From Vitis vinifera (taxonomy: Eukaryota > Streptophyta > Magnoliopsida > Vitales > Vitaceae): a stretch of 64,000 bases of DNA. Under the pieces are notes generated by a model, which did no database searches, had not been told where the DNA came from, and saw only the letters and a list, made by a program, of their open reading frames with translations. The stretch spans positions 21,331,001-21,395,000 of the forward strand of contig NC_081820.1 in the NCBI RefSeq assembly GCF_030704535.1, given 5' to 3'. Below, piece by piece: positions 34,860 to 47,000 of this stretch. The translations under genes and the position numbers were made by a program. How positions within the stretch are numbered: position 1 is the first letter of the stretch; each line of letters opens with the position of its first letter.

Positions 34860-36157
34860 GAAGGACTTTTTTTTTCTATTAGTTTTCGGGTTGCTATTTA
34901 GGGTTTTGAATCCGTTTCTTGCGAATCTTAATAGGGACAAAGCAATTCTTATCGTCAAATGCTTCCACTCCATTCATATTGTTTCTAGGGTTTCTTTAAT
35001 TATTGCTTGCTAACCTTTGGCTTTGTAATGTGTAGCAATTATTTTATCTTTCTGCACTTGCATTGTTTTTTCAATTTAATAATTTGAGTCTTGATCTAAC
35101 CATGCTTTTCATGTTACAGAAGCTATAGCTATCACAGTTCCCAATCGATTCTTGATGGTTACTACCAGTGGAGGCTTAAATCAACAGAAAACTGGGGTAA
35201 TTCTTGTAGCATTCATATTATATATTAGTTAAAATTTATCCAAGTTCATATCCTTACCTATCAAAAAAAAAAAAAAAACATGTTTATATCCTAGCTCTTC
35301 ATTGGCCTTGGAGGGAGTTTGCTTTCCTCTTTTGGGTTGAAGGTTTAAGTAATGGTACAAGCAGCATAGGAAACTGAAATGAAGGTTAGGTTTTTAGTTG
35401 AACTGCTTTGCCTTAGGGTATATAGCTTATGAACGCAGAACTCAACATGAATTGCATTATAGCCTTCGTGAGTCAGATTGAAGACTTATATATTGATTTA
35501 TTGATTTCTATTACAAAAAACTTATATATTAGTTTTGAAGTATCGAATACAAGGTTGTAAAGCAATGAATGATGAAGTAAATTGTCAGTTATTGAGTAAG
35601 CGACATAGAGTTCAATGTGCGCTCTGATACCACTATTCACTACCACCTGTTTTCATCACTTTTTGTTTCTTTCCGTAAATTTTCTCATTTTATTAGCTAC
35701 CTATGGCAAAAAATGTCTTTTGGATGTTAATTTGTTTGGTTTGGGGTGTTTTTTTGTCAGTTTCTAGGGAAAATATGAGAGATTTTAAGGGGATATTTGG
35801 GATTGTTCTTCTTATTGGGATCATTGTAATTGCAGCTTAATCAGAAAATTTGGAGAGTCCAAACGTATAGCAAATCTGTAATCCAGTGACAATAAGGTGT
35901 GGTTTTTTTCCTAATTTTTTTTCTCATTTCAGCATGTTGCTCATGTGGAACTTACTAGCTAGTAGTTGTCAAGTCCCAAACCCCAATAGTTAAGAAATAG
36001 CCTACACAAGGTGCTCAGTTCGAGTGTTTGTGTAACTCATTGTTTTCCTTTTTTTTGGGCAACACTCGAAAAAAAGCTCTGAAATCCATCCAATTAATAT
36101 GTGGTAACAAAGTGTTATTAATTTGGGTTTGAATGTTTTACTTATAGGCTTTATTTC
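34860..36157. other. hAT 5' region, no frame recognised
   Basis: AT-rich leader or intron sequence between the subterminal GC-rich part and the transposase. It holds an A-run near 35264 and nothing else recognised. Confidence 0.5.
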
Positions 36158-38216
36158 ATGTTAAGAAAAATAACATCAGAAGAAGGGGAAAACTTTTCCA
36201 TGCCAAGTGTGGGTTCAACTCCAATTACAGGTAGTACTTCAACTATTGATGGAACCTTGGTATCTAAAAGAAGAAAGTTGACTTCGGTTGTTTGGAATGA
36301 TTTTGATAAAATCATAGAAGATGGAAAAGATTATGCTATTTGTAAGCACTGTAAAGGAAAACTTAAGGTCGATAGTAAGAATGAGATAAAACACTTACAT
36401 GTACACATAGATAGGTGCATGAAATGAAGAAATGTTGATATTAGTCAACAATTATTGGCAGTAGAGAGAAAAGGTCATGGAAAAGTTCAAATTGGTGGTT
36501 TTACCTTTGATCAAGAAATCTCAAGAGAGAAGCTTGCAAGTGCAATTATATTGCATGAGTACCCACTTTCAATAGTTGACCATGTGGGGGTTTAGAGATT
36601 TTGCTACTGGTCTCCAACCCTTATTTAAGATGGTTTCCTGCAATACGATTAAGGGTGATATAATGAAGATTTATGAGGTTGAGAAAGATAAGATGATTAG
36701 ATACTTAGAGAAACTTCAAAGTAGAGTTGCTATCACAACTAATATTTGGAGATCAAATCAAAAGAAAGGTTACATGGCTATCACTGTACATTACATTGAT
36801 GAGTCTTGGTTACTGCAGCATCATATTGTAAGGTTAGTTATGTTTTTTTTTTTTTTAACTTCCAAAGCGATTTTTTATTTGATCCTTTAATGATACTGTT
36901 TGTGTTAATGATTTTTTTTTCTTAATTTAGGTTTGTTTATGTGCCTCCTCCACACACAAAAGAAGTTCTTTCAAATGTATTAATGGATTTCTTGTTGGAT
37001 TGGAATATGGATAGAAAATTATCTACAGTCACTGTGGATAATTGCTCAAGTAATGACGGAATGATCAATATCTTGGTGGAGAAATTATCTTTGAGCGATT
37101 CACTCTTATTGAATGGAAAAAAAATTTCACATGCGATGTGTGACACATGTGCTGAACTTAATTGTTAAGGAAGGTTTGGATGTCATTGAAGTAGAAATTG
37201 AAAAAATTCGTGAGAGTGTTGCATATTGGTCAGCAACCTCATCAAGAATGGAAAAGTTTGAAGATGCAACTCGCCAATTGCGTATTCCATGCAATAAGAA
37301 GTTAAGTCTTGATTGTAAGACATGATGGAATTCCACATACTTGATGTTATCAATTGCTATAACATATAAAGATGTGTTCCCACGTTTGAAGCAACGTGAA
37401 AAATACTACACGGTTGTGCCATCAGAGGAAGAATGGAATATGGCAAAGGAAATATGTGGAAGATTGAAATTGTTTTACAACATAACAAAGTTGTTTTAGG
37501 ACAAAATTATCCCACTGCAAATACTTTCTTCATCAAAGTGTGTGAGATCAAAGAGGCATTGTATGATTGGTTGATATGCTCAAATGATGTTGTGAAAATG
37601 ATGGCATCAAGCATGTTGCAAAAGTTTGACAAGTATTGGAGTGGGTGTCATATTGTGATGGCAATAGCAGCTATATTTGACCCAAGATACAAGATAGAGA
37701 TTTTAGAGTTTTACTTTCCACTAATGTATGGGTCTGAAGCTTCAAATGAGATAGAAAAAATATGTGGAATGTGTTATGAGTTGCTTTTTGAGTATCAATC
37801 AAAGTCTAAGTTGGGCCAAGAAACTTCATCTTATGGTACTTCATCAAGTTCAACTCTTTTGGAGTTAAACTATGATGAACAAGATCCTCTTTCAAAGTTT
37901 GACTTATTTGTTCATAGTACTATTGGAGAAAGTCATACGAAGTCAGAGTTAGATTATTACTTAGAGGAGTCTATTCTGCCAAGGACTTCAAATTTTGATG
38001 TTTTAAGTTGGTGGAAGACAAATGGTATAAAGTATCCGACTTTGTAGATGATTGTTTGTGATATCTATGCTATTCCAGTATCTACAGTTACATCTGAGTC
38101 AGCCTTTAGCATGGGTGGTAGGGTGGTATCAAAACATCGCAGTAGGCTTCATCCAAATACTTTGTAGGCCTTAATGTGTGCTCAAAGTTGGTTATGGAAA
38201 GTAAAAGAAGGTAACT
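36158..38216 (+). pseudogene. hAT transposase, broken
   Basis: Starts with a BED zinc finger (VVWNDFDKI, then CKHCKGKL and HLHVHIDRC, about residues 45-88). A RICESLEEPER-type body follows (FRDFATGLQPLF, RVAITTNIWRSNQKKGYMAI), and an intron at 36833-36930 with GT-AG ends. Then come VTVDNCSSND and VTHVLNLIVKEGL. The C-terminal dimerisation domain ends it: LDYYLEE, FDVLSWWK, then IPVSTVTSESAFS and RSRLHPNTL. Breaks: a stop at about 36425, a frame change near 37130, a stop near 37322, a frame change near 37480, and stops near 38045 and 38166. A full family member has about 650-700 residues, so all domains are represented but none is translatable in one piece. Confidence 0.88.
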
Positions 38217-38544
38217 GATTTACATAATTATCAATTTTATGAATTGTTTTTTTATTAAAATATTTAGTAAAGTTTTATAATTTTTTTTTTTTTGTGTTTT
38301 TTTTTTACTAGGCGATTCATCAATTCATGACTCACAGCTCCAACTCACAATAATGGATGAAAATAATGATTTACTTGTGCTTTAGATTTTTTACTTAAGA
38401 TGATGCTAGAGACTTTTTTTTTTTTTTTTTTGCTAACAATTTCTTTGTAATGTCTTTTTTTTTTTTTTCAATGTTGTTAAGCTTATGGATATATTTTAAT
38501 TCTGGATGTTATATTTTGGGATGTCTTATATGATGTTGATTACC
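38217..38544. other. hAT 3' transposase flank with poly(T) runs
   Basis: Long T runs near 38280, 38415 and 38455. No gene is seen. Confidence 0.5.
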
Positions 38545-39030
38545 ATGGTTGCAACTAAGAACCGCCTGCTTTACAATCAAGTTCAAGACTTGCAAGGTAG
38601 ACTCCTTGATAGGAAATGTGGGTGCAGGAACATATGCTAATTGAAGCCAACAATGCCTTGAGAAGGAAAGTACAAATTCTCAAATGAACTTGGTCTTTGA
38701 TTTTAGATTGAAATCCTGTGTTATAGGAAGTGGGTCTGGTCAGTCTAGTCCAAAGGCCATTAACAGGCCTTCTAAGTCCAACTTGGTTAAAGAGGATTTA
38801 GGAATTTGCTTCATTCTGAAAATGATTTATTGCATGAATTGTCCCACTTTCATTCTTATGAGACCTTTTGGCCTGCCTTGTTGCTACTTTTCACCAGTCT
38901 CCACACTCATTACCTATATTTGTTTTATTAATCACCGCCAAGCCATTAACTCACTCTCAATTTTGTGATCTTTAGCTGGAAAAATATAATGGAAAATATC
39001 CCCTTCAACAATCATGGGAAGCGGCAGGAA
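38545..39030 (+). pseudogene. MADS-box K-domain-like gene fragment
   Basis: 38545-38596 reads TKNRLLYNQVQDLQ. After a 31-base remnant with GT and CAG ends, 38628-38675 reads EHMLIEANNALRRKVQ. This order matches the K-box of SEPALLATA-like MADS proteins, where an intron falls at the same place (DLQ / KEHML). A later piece after a CTTTAG acceptor at about 38974 reads PLQQSWEAAGNN, like the C-terminal region of the same family. The 31-base gap is too short for a working intron. It lies inside the hAT, same strand as the transposase. The family call rests on short motifs. Confidence 0.5.
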
Positions 39031-39262
39031 ACAATGGTGGTCTACTAATGGTTCTTCTTAGTATATTTGTTGTTGTTTGTGGCTCTTTCGAATTTGGGTC
39101 ATGTGTAAGTATTGAGATCTCTTCCAATGTTGTCCTTGTCTCATTTGGTTTGAACATAATTTCCTGAGTCAATGAACTTGAAAGAATATGAAAAAGCATT
39201 CTACTAGCCATATTCAGAAATCAATGGCCATAATATTATCTGATTTGATATATTTATGTATA

Positions 39263-41370
39263 TGATTACTACTCAAAAAGTGCTATTTTGTAGCTTGTAA
39301 TTAACTCTTTTAAACTCTCTTGAGTAGTAATTATTACCTTTTAACTCAATTGACATGTTAAGGACCCTTGCAATCGTTTCTAATCAAATTGTGTTAAGTT
39401 TTGGTGTTTTTGATAGCTTTTAGCTACACCAAAGCAATCCAAGAATGAGGGAGAGCTATATATAGTTCATGGCAAAGCTTTTGGAAACTCAAATTCATGA
39501 AGAACCAAGCTTTGGAGCTCCATAGCCCTTTGCCAAAGTCGTTCAAAGTATGCAAGGAAAGAACAACAGAGAGAGGAAAAACAGAGTGAAGAAAACAGAG
39601 GACAGCAGCTGCAGTCTTCTTTCACACTTTTGGAGCACTTACCGAAGTCCATTTTCTACATTATATATATCATTTCAAAGTTTAGGAAGTCAAGAATCCA
39701 ACGCTTCAAACGGTGTACGAATTGGAGCTGAAATGAGGAAGATATGGCCTTCGCAAGACAACTACATCCAGCTCATTTCCATCCAGGTAGGAATTCCATC
39801 CGGGTAGGAATTCCATCCGGGTAGGATTTCCATTCGGGTAGAAATTCAATCCGGGTAGGAATTCAATCCGGGTAGGAATTCCATCTGGCTGCCGCCATTT
39901 CCATTCGGATGTATCACATCCGGAATCTGGCTACCGCCACTTACATCCGGCGCCGCATCCACCCCCGGATGACATCCGGAATTCAGGATCCGGATGGGAA
40001 AGGAGGCGTTTCAACTTCATCCGGCAGACATATCCGGATGGGAAATGAGGTGTTTCAACTTCCTCGATCAGCCATGTCTGGATCTTCCATGGCGTTTACC
40101 CGGATCACTCCAAGCTGAAGGCAGAATGTTGCACAGCTGCAGTGTTCTCCTGAAGCTTCCTGATATTTGCGACCGACATTTTGAGATCTTCTGGGATATT
40201 TTGCTTTAGATATTTGATGTCTAAATTCCCGAAGTCTCCTTGTAACCCACCTATCATAGGATTCCTTAGTCTTTAAGTTAGAACAAAGGGTAAATAAACC
40301 CATATATATAGTTTGTAATCTTTTCGATAAAGGGGATCTCTAGGAGCTTGTTCTTAGAGACAACCCTTTGAATAAGTAATATATATATACAGAGCACTTG
40401 CTCTGTTTTTGAAAAAAAAAATATTTGTGTTTTCTCGTTCTTTTTATTTCTAGCCAAACAAGCTCTGAGGAAGTTTCTTCAGAGAATGAGTGGCTAGAAT
40501 TTTAGTTCCTTGGAATTAAGGTTGCCGGGAAAGGTTCCAAATGCAAGAATTAGTAGCTTCGTGGTTTTAGCCATTAATGAAGAGAAAGTGTGACTCGTTA
40601 ATGATTTCTATCTTTTTAGTTAACTTAAAACTCCTTGAAATCACCTAGGCCAACACTTGATAAGGCAAGTGATCTCCTTCCATTGAGATGCACTAGTTTA
40701 TCTCTTGCGAGCCTTTGGGAGGTGGTTTGAAGGTAGGATTTTCTAGAATAGACAACACTTGGTAAGCTTTTGGACTCCACGGAGACATCCATTAGTTATC
40801 TCTTGCGAGCTTTTGACGGGTAATCCAAGGTTAAGGATCACCTTGAATGGCAAATGCTAGGTGAGAGGCACGAACCATTGCAAGGTGCATCAGTGAGAGG
40901 GATTTAATGTTTGAACCCATTAAGAGGAAGCATCTGTACAACACCGGTTAGAGAATTGACTATATGTTAATTCTCTAATGTGAGGAAATGAACCAAATGA
41001 CCCGAGTTCTGTTTTTTGCATGAGGAACCTACCTTGTGAACCTAAACCTCCAAGGAATGCTTTTCTTTATAAGTAATTTCTATTACTTTCTTTGCCGTTA
41101 GATTACACCAAACCTTTTTCAATCAAAGTTTATGTTTTCTTTTGAAGCTAACCTTGAAATGAAAATGCACCAATTTAGCTTTGAATTGGTATCATTTATG
41201 AATTGAAAACCCTTCCCAGTGAACGATCCTAGAGCCACTATGCTATAGTAGCTTTGTCTTTGCTACCCTAGTTCATGGTGTAATAGGTTACAAATTTTGT
41301 TGATTACTCCCTCAGCCAAGGAGCACCAGCTGGACATAAATCAGCTGATACATCGACTGGGCATGAATCA
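39263..41370. mobile_element. Solo LTR 2 of the 2-kb LTR family
   Basis: 2108 bp, from TGATTACTACTC to GAATCA, flanked by the exact 5-bp duplication GTATA (39258-39262 and 41371-41375). It aligns with 30619-32535 over most of its length but differs in the GC-rich middle, where it has gained a 17-bp tandem array. It sits inside the hAT, so it is younger than that insertion. Confidence 0.92.
39786..39887. repeat. 17-bp tandem array, six copies
   Basis: Unit GGTAGGAATTCCATCCG, six copies in exact 17-base register with one to three changes in some. Not present in the other solo LTR. Confidence 0.9.
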
Positions 41371-41489
41371 GTATACTATTTTCCATGTTTAACCCTCTAG
41401 TGGTTTCAATATGGGGATCTGTTTCTCTTGATTCTGGTAGATTTTTACTAGGATATGGTATTGGTGTTCTTTCTTATGTGGTATGTTTT

Positions 41490-42222
41490 CCTGTGCAGCA
41501 TCTCTTCTTTGTGTTAAGAAAGAAAATTGTCCCTCACTTAAACTGGATAGCAATGAAGCAGTAGAAGATTTATTTGATGCAAATTATGTCTCATATTCAA
41601 GGGAGCTCATAATGTTCTTGTAGACCCTGCTGTTGGTAAGAGAAATTGACTGTTTCTCATTTATATTTCAAGGATTCACATAATTTCAAGGTGTTTTGGC
41701 ATATTGAAATGAAATAAATCACATTACTTCTATGTAAGATCTGAAATTAAGTCAGTTTTATTTCTCATAGTATCTAAAGATGATTTCTTTTTTAGATTTC
41801 AACAAATGATGTGAGTTCCATTTCTTTTATGACATTTGTGATGATAACTTCAGTTATGGGATGACTCCATTTTCTTTATTAATAACTCCACTTTGAACAA
41901 TAGACGTGTGGAGAAATATCATGTGCACAACACTCCCTGAAGCTATGAACTTCACAAAGTCACTTATGTCCTGGGCTTTACTGTAGAAATATCTCTTTAC
42001 AAACATTTGTTATATGAAGGGATGGGGGTTGCTGCTGCTTCTCAGGCCTTTGATGCTAAGAAATTGGATATGGATAAATTTGCCTCTCTGAGTCCTGATA
42101 TGTTGAAAAAAGATAACATTGTCGTTAGAATTAGAGGCCATTACTTCCCATGGGATGCAGCTGCACCTATTGTTTTAGGATTGCTTTCATTGGAGCTCTT
42201 GATTATTTGGATTCATGTCTAG
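41490..42222 (+). pseudogene. Unrecognised host-gene-like fragment
   Basis: I do not recognise the family. Two coding-looking stretches lie on the plus strand. The first is at about 41500-41640, after a TGTGCAG acceptor, with a frame break near 41590. The second starts after CTGTAG at about 41987, with 42007-42222 open. The second reads smoothly ([47 protein letters not shown]), with composition unlike a retrotransposon and more like a cellular enzyme or membrane protein. It ends in a hydrophobic [13 protein letters not shown] and a stop. It sits between solo LTR 2 and the AP-3 sigma exons within the hAT. Confidence 0.45.
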
Positions 42223-42459
42223 TTGCTCTATGTTTTAACAGTTTGGAGCTCTTGATGAGGGTGAAAGACCATGTTCATTCAGCATATCATAGTCATATCA
42301 AATAAGCTAAAATACAATAGTGCTTTTGATATTTGGTAATGGTCATATCATTTGTTTACTCTTGACTCTTCTGCCTTTAGTTTTGGTGGAAACAATGGAC
42401 AAGTGCTTCAAAAATGTATGCGAGCTTGACATAGTGTTCAATTATAGCAAGGAGATATT

Positions 42460-43120
42460 TTCTCCTCCCTCATTTTGCTTGGTGTCAATTTTAATGCTTG
42501 GAAATGGGTACTTTATTAGCAGGTCAAATATTGACTAACATTATTTTCTATGTTTCTATACAATGATCACAAACCTTTTAAAATGTTTGAGCCCATGATG
42601 GTACTTCACTTATAAAATTAAATATACTACATGTCTTGCACTACCATCCTGAAAGACTAATTCAAGTTATTTGGGTTGACTTGGATAGTTGTTCATTCTG
42701 TTCCAACTTCCTAGTTGAATGAACTGAACCAATTTTATAAGTTATTTGGTAATTCTTGAAATTCAAACGTGTAACTTAGAAGTGTGCTTCTTTACCAACG
42801 CCTAAATGTTGTCTTAGAATGGTCACAAGATACACTTGTTTTGACATCATTACCATACTATTTAGTATTTCTTTTTATAATTACTGGCCCACCAAATTGT
42901 ATATTCGCTGAGGCCCCCCAGATGCAAATTTTAAACATTTTCAGTATACATTCATTTTCTTGTTTTTCTTTTGTCTGCTATAAGAGGTTAAATAATTACC
43001 CTTCCACACAGCTCCACCCAGTTGCATCTTCACTGAGGCCTTCCTATGCAAATTCTAAACATTTTTAGTAAATGTGCTTTTTCTTGTTATTGTTTTGCCT
43101 GCTATTAATATTTTTAATGT
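42460..43120. other. Intron-like sequence of the AP-3 sigma fragment
   Basis: No other gene seen. Two similar short blocks (CCACCAAATTGTATATTCGC near 42889 and CACCCAGTTGCATCTTCAC near 43014) suggest a local duplication. Confidence 0.45.
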
Positions 43121-43302
43121 TTTGCAGTTGCATACTATTTTGGATGAGAACATTTTTGGTGGTCAAGTGCTAGAAACAAGTTCTGCAGAAGTTATGAAGG
43201 TTGTTGAAGAAATATCAAGGTGTTCTCTCTCTCTCTGCTTTTGTCTGTTTCTATTTGTATGTGTTGGTGTCAATGGAATTTTCTGTGTTTCTGTTTCTTT
43301 CT

Positions 43303-43508
43303 TGTTAAAGTATATTATGTTATGGGCTCTAGGCCCAGTTAGGTTACTTGTATAGTACTTGTACTACACACTTGTACCACACAGTACTTGTACCGCACAC
43401 TTGTACCGCACCTTTGTACTGCACCCTTGTACTGCACACATATGCCTCCTATATAAAGGCACTGATGTATACTCTTTAAAACACAGAATAGAATACAATT
43501 ATTAGCAG
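43303..43508 (+). repeat. 5' LTR of the intronic Copia
   Basis: Contains repeats of CTTGTACCGCAC-type 12-mers (43350-43440) and TATATAA at about 43450. Nearly identical to 48141-48346. Confidence 0.9.
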
Positions 43509-44007
43509 TCTTGTCTTCATTAGTGTGACTTCCTTCTTTCACTAAACGCTTCCGCCATCACAACTGACGTTGTAGCCTCTTGCCGTTGAACCTCCGACGT
43601 CATTCAGTCGTCGTCCTTGGGTTCCGGACCTGCAGCCGCCGTCGTTAAGAAGTTCCACACTGCACAGACCACTGCCCTTTGCATCACCGCTGCAAATATT
43701 GCTCCGATTTCATTTTTGAAGGTACCACTGAGATCGTCCATTGCCGATCTATACATTCGTGGATATCTCGCCGCCATCGGAGACCGCACACACCTCCACG
43801 CGCCTCCACGCACTGCCACGTCAACCCTAGCTGCGTCAGCATCCACTGATCTGCTGACGTCATCTCCACGTCATCTTCAGTCGTTGACCGTTGACCGACC
43901 GTTGACCGTTGACTTTATGGTTGACTTTTTCTCGGCCAGGTTCTCCTTACCCAGTTTTTCGTGTAGATTTCATTTCTGCAGTCGATTTTTGCATATTGTG
44001 TCCCTAA

Positions 44008-47000
44008 ATGGATAAAAAGGATGTTTTTCTTCCTCGCCCCATCCATACTGTATTGGAGGGGACTAAAAATTACTTATCCTGGTCTCAAGCTATGCGCAGT
44101 TTTCTTAAGAGCCGCATGCTCTGGCATTATTGTACTGGTGCAATGACTATTCCTGTCAAGGGAGCAAGTGAAGAAGATGATGCCTTTCTTAGTCGCATGA
44201 TTGAATGGGATAGTCATAACCACATGATCCTCACATGGATCCGGAACACTTCCATTCCCTTTATTTCCAATCTATTGGGCAGCTTTGACGATGCAAAATC
44301 TGCATGGGATATGTTGACCAAAAGGTACTCCACTACTCATGGATCCATGAAATATCAGTTAGTGGTTGAATTGCATCAACTCAGGCAAGAACCGGGGCAA
44401 TCCATCAATGACTATTATGATCAGCTTCGCTTCATTTGGGACCAAATTGACCTTTCTGATCCAACTTGGGCATGCTCAAAAGATGCTCAGCAATATGCTT
44501 CCATCAGAGATGAATTTCGCCTCTATGAATTCTTGATGTCACTTCACAAGGACTTTGAGCCCATTCGTGGTCAGCTGTTAAATCGCAGTCCTGCTCCCTC
44601 TCTTGATACTGCTGTGAATGAGTTAGTTAGAGAAGAAGCTCGTCTTGCAACCCTTCAAGCCCAGAATAAGCTCAATATTTTGGCTATTACTCCATCTACT
44701 CCACTCATAGAGCAACCTCAGCAATTAGGTGATTTTTCTGGCTCTAGCAATCGTCGCAAGCAAACCAACAAGAAGTTCTGCAACTATTGCAAGCATCCTG
44801 GCCACACCATTGAGACTTGTTACCGTCATAACAAATCTACTGTTGCTGTTGCTAATACTGAACCTACTCCTCCAACGGTTTCCACGTCCCAGTCTTCTGG
44901 ATCTACTATCAACCTCTCCTCCACTGAACTACAGGAGATCATAGCTCAGGCTGTTCGTATGGCTGGTAATGCATCTCTTTCCATTGCCTTATCTGCTCTA
45001 CCTGGTAAGTCTCAAACTTGGCTCTTTGATTCTGCCTGCTGCAATCACATGACACCTCACTCATCCCTGTTCTCCAAACTTGACCCTGCACCACATCCTC
45101 TAAATATTCATATAGCCGATGGTTCCACCATGCATGGAAATAGTCTAGGTTTTGTTTCAACCTCTACTCTTTCTGTTCCTGGAGTCTTCCACGTACCTGC
45201 CCTATCCTATAATTTGTGCTCTGTGGGACAATTAGCTGAACTAGGTTATCGCCTTATTTTTTACTATTCTGGGTGTATTGTGCAGGATCCGAGGATGGGG
45301 CAGGAGCTTAGGACCGGTCCTAGAGTTGGGCGTATGTTTCCCGTGAACAATCTTCATCTTCCACTTGTTGCTCCTGTTTCTGTTGCTGCTGCAACAGCTG
45401 CAGTTTCTTCCTTACCTTCTCTTGCACTTTGGCATTCTCGTCTTGGTCATGCACCATCTTCTCGGGTACAACAGTTAGTGTCTAGAGGTCTGTTGGGTTC
45501 TGTGTCTAAAGACAATTTTGATTGCACTTCATGTCAATTAGGAAAACAGCCAGCTTTGCCTTTTAATAACAGTGAATCCATTTCTAAAAGTATTTTTGAG
45601 TTAATTCATTCTGATGTTTGGGGACCTTCTCCTGTTGCTAGTATTGGTGGATCTCGATATTTTGTTGTTTTTATTGATGATTATTCTCGTTATAGTTGGA
45701 TTTTTCCTATGAAATCTCGTTCCGAAATTTTATCAATATATAGCAACTTTGCAAAAATGGTTGAAACTCAATTCTCCAAACGTATCAAAACCTTTCGATC
45801 TAATAATGCTCTTGAATACACTCAACATGCATTTCAAGCTTTGTTACATTCCTATGGCACTATACATCATTTAACTTGTAAAGGTACCTCTCAGCAAAAT
45901 GGTCGAGCCAAAGAAAACTTTGTCATATTCTTGACACTGTTCGTGCTCTACTTCTTTCTGCCAAAATTCCTGCCCCATTTTGGGGTAAAGCTAGTCTTCA
46001 TGCTGTTCATGCAATTAACCGCATTCCAAGTGCTGTCATCCATAATCAGACTCCGTATGAGCATCTCTTTGGGTCACCCCCTAACTATCATCACCTTCGC
46101 TCCTTTGGATCCGCTTGTTTTGTCCTTCTTCAGCCTCATGAGCACAACAAACTTGAGCCTCAATCTAGACTCTGTTGTTTCCTTGGTTATGGCGAAACTC
46201 AAAAGGGGTATAGGTGTTATGATCCTGTCTCTCATCGTCTTCGCGTTTCTCGTAATGTTGTCTTTTGGGAACATCGATTGTTTGTTGAACTCTCTCACTT
46301 TCGTTCTTCCTTGACTAACTCCTCTGTTTTAGAAATCTTTCCCGATGAGTCTCTTGTTCCTTCTACAAATACTTTTGATCCTCATTTAGACTTCTCTCTA
46401 GATATCTTTGATGCTTCTCCTAGACAGGTTGCAGATGAACAGATTAATCACGAGCTACCCCACTTTGAGCCTGGGTCCCCTACTCCTGCTCTGCCTGAAG
46501 ATCCTCCACAAGACATTCCACCTCGCCACTCAACCCGGGTAAGATCCATTCCTCCACACCTCCTTGACTATCATTGTTACACTGCCTTTGCTACACTTCA
46601 CGAGCCTCAAACCTATTGTGAGGCCTCTACTGACCCTTTATGGCAGATTGCAATGAAAGAGGAACTTGATGCATTAACCAAAAACCATACTTGGGACCTG
46701 GTTACTCTCCCTCCTGGACAGTCTGTGGTTAGTTGTAAGTGGATCTATAAGATCAAGACTCGCTCTGATGGATCCGTTGAGCGCTATAAGGCTCGTCTTG
46801 TTGCCAAAGGTTTTACACAAGAGTATGGGATTGATTATGAAGAGACGTTTGCTCCAGTTGCTCGTATCTCATCTGTTCGTGCTCTCTTAGTTGTTGCTGC
46901 TGCTCGTAAATGGGATCTTTTTCAGATGGATGTTAAAAATGCCTTCCTTAATGGGGATCTGAGTGAAGAAGTCTATATGCAACCTCCTCCTGGTCTCTCT

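Noticed and set aside
30619-41370. One large LTR retrotransposon with 2-kb LTRs and a 6.7-kb interior
   Set aside because: Each repeat has its own 5-bp duplication (GACTC and GTATA), and the interior contains the left end of a hAT that extends past the second repeat.
43604-44015. Frames between the 5' LTR and gag of the Copia element
   Set aside because: GC-rich leader sequence of the retrotransposon; the frames oppose each other and stop at the gag start.
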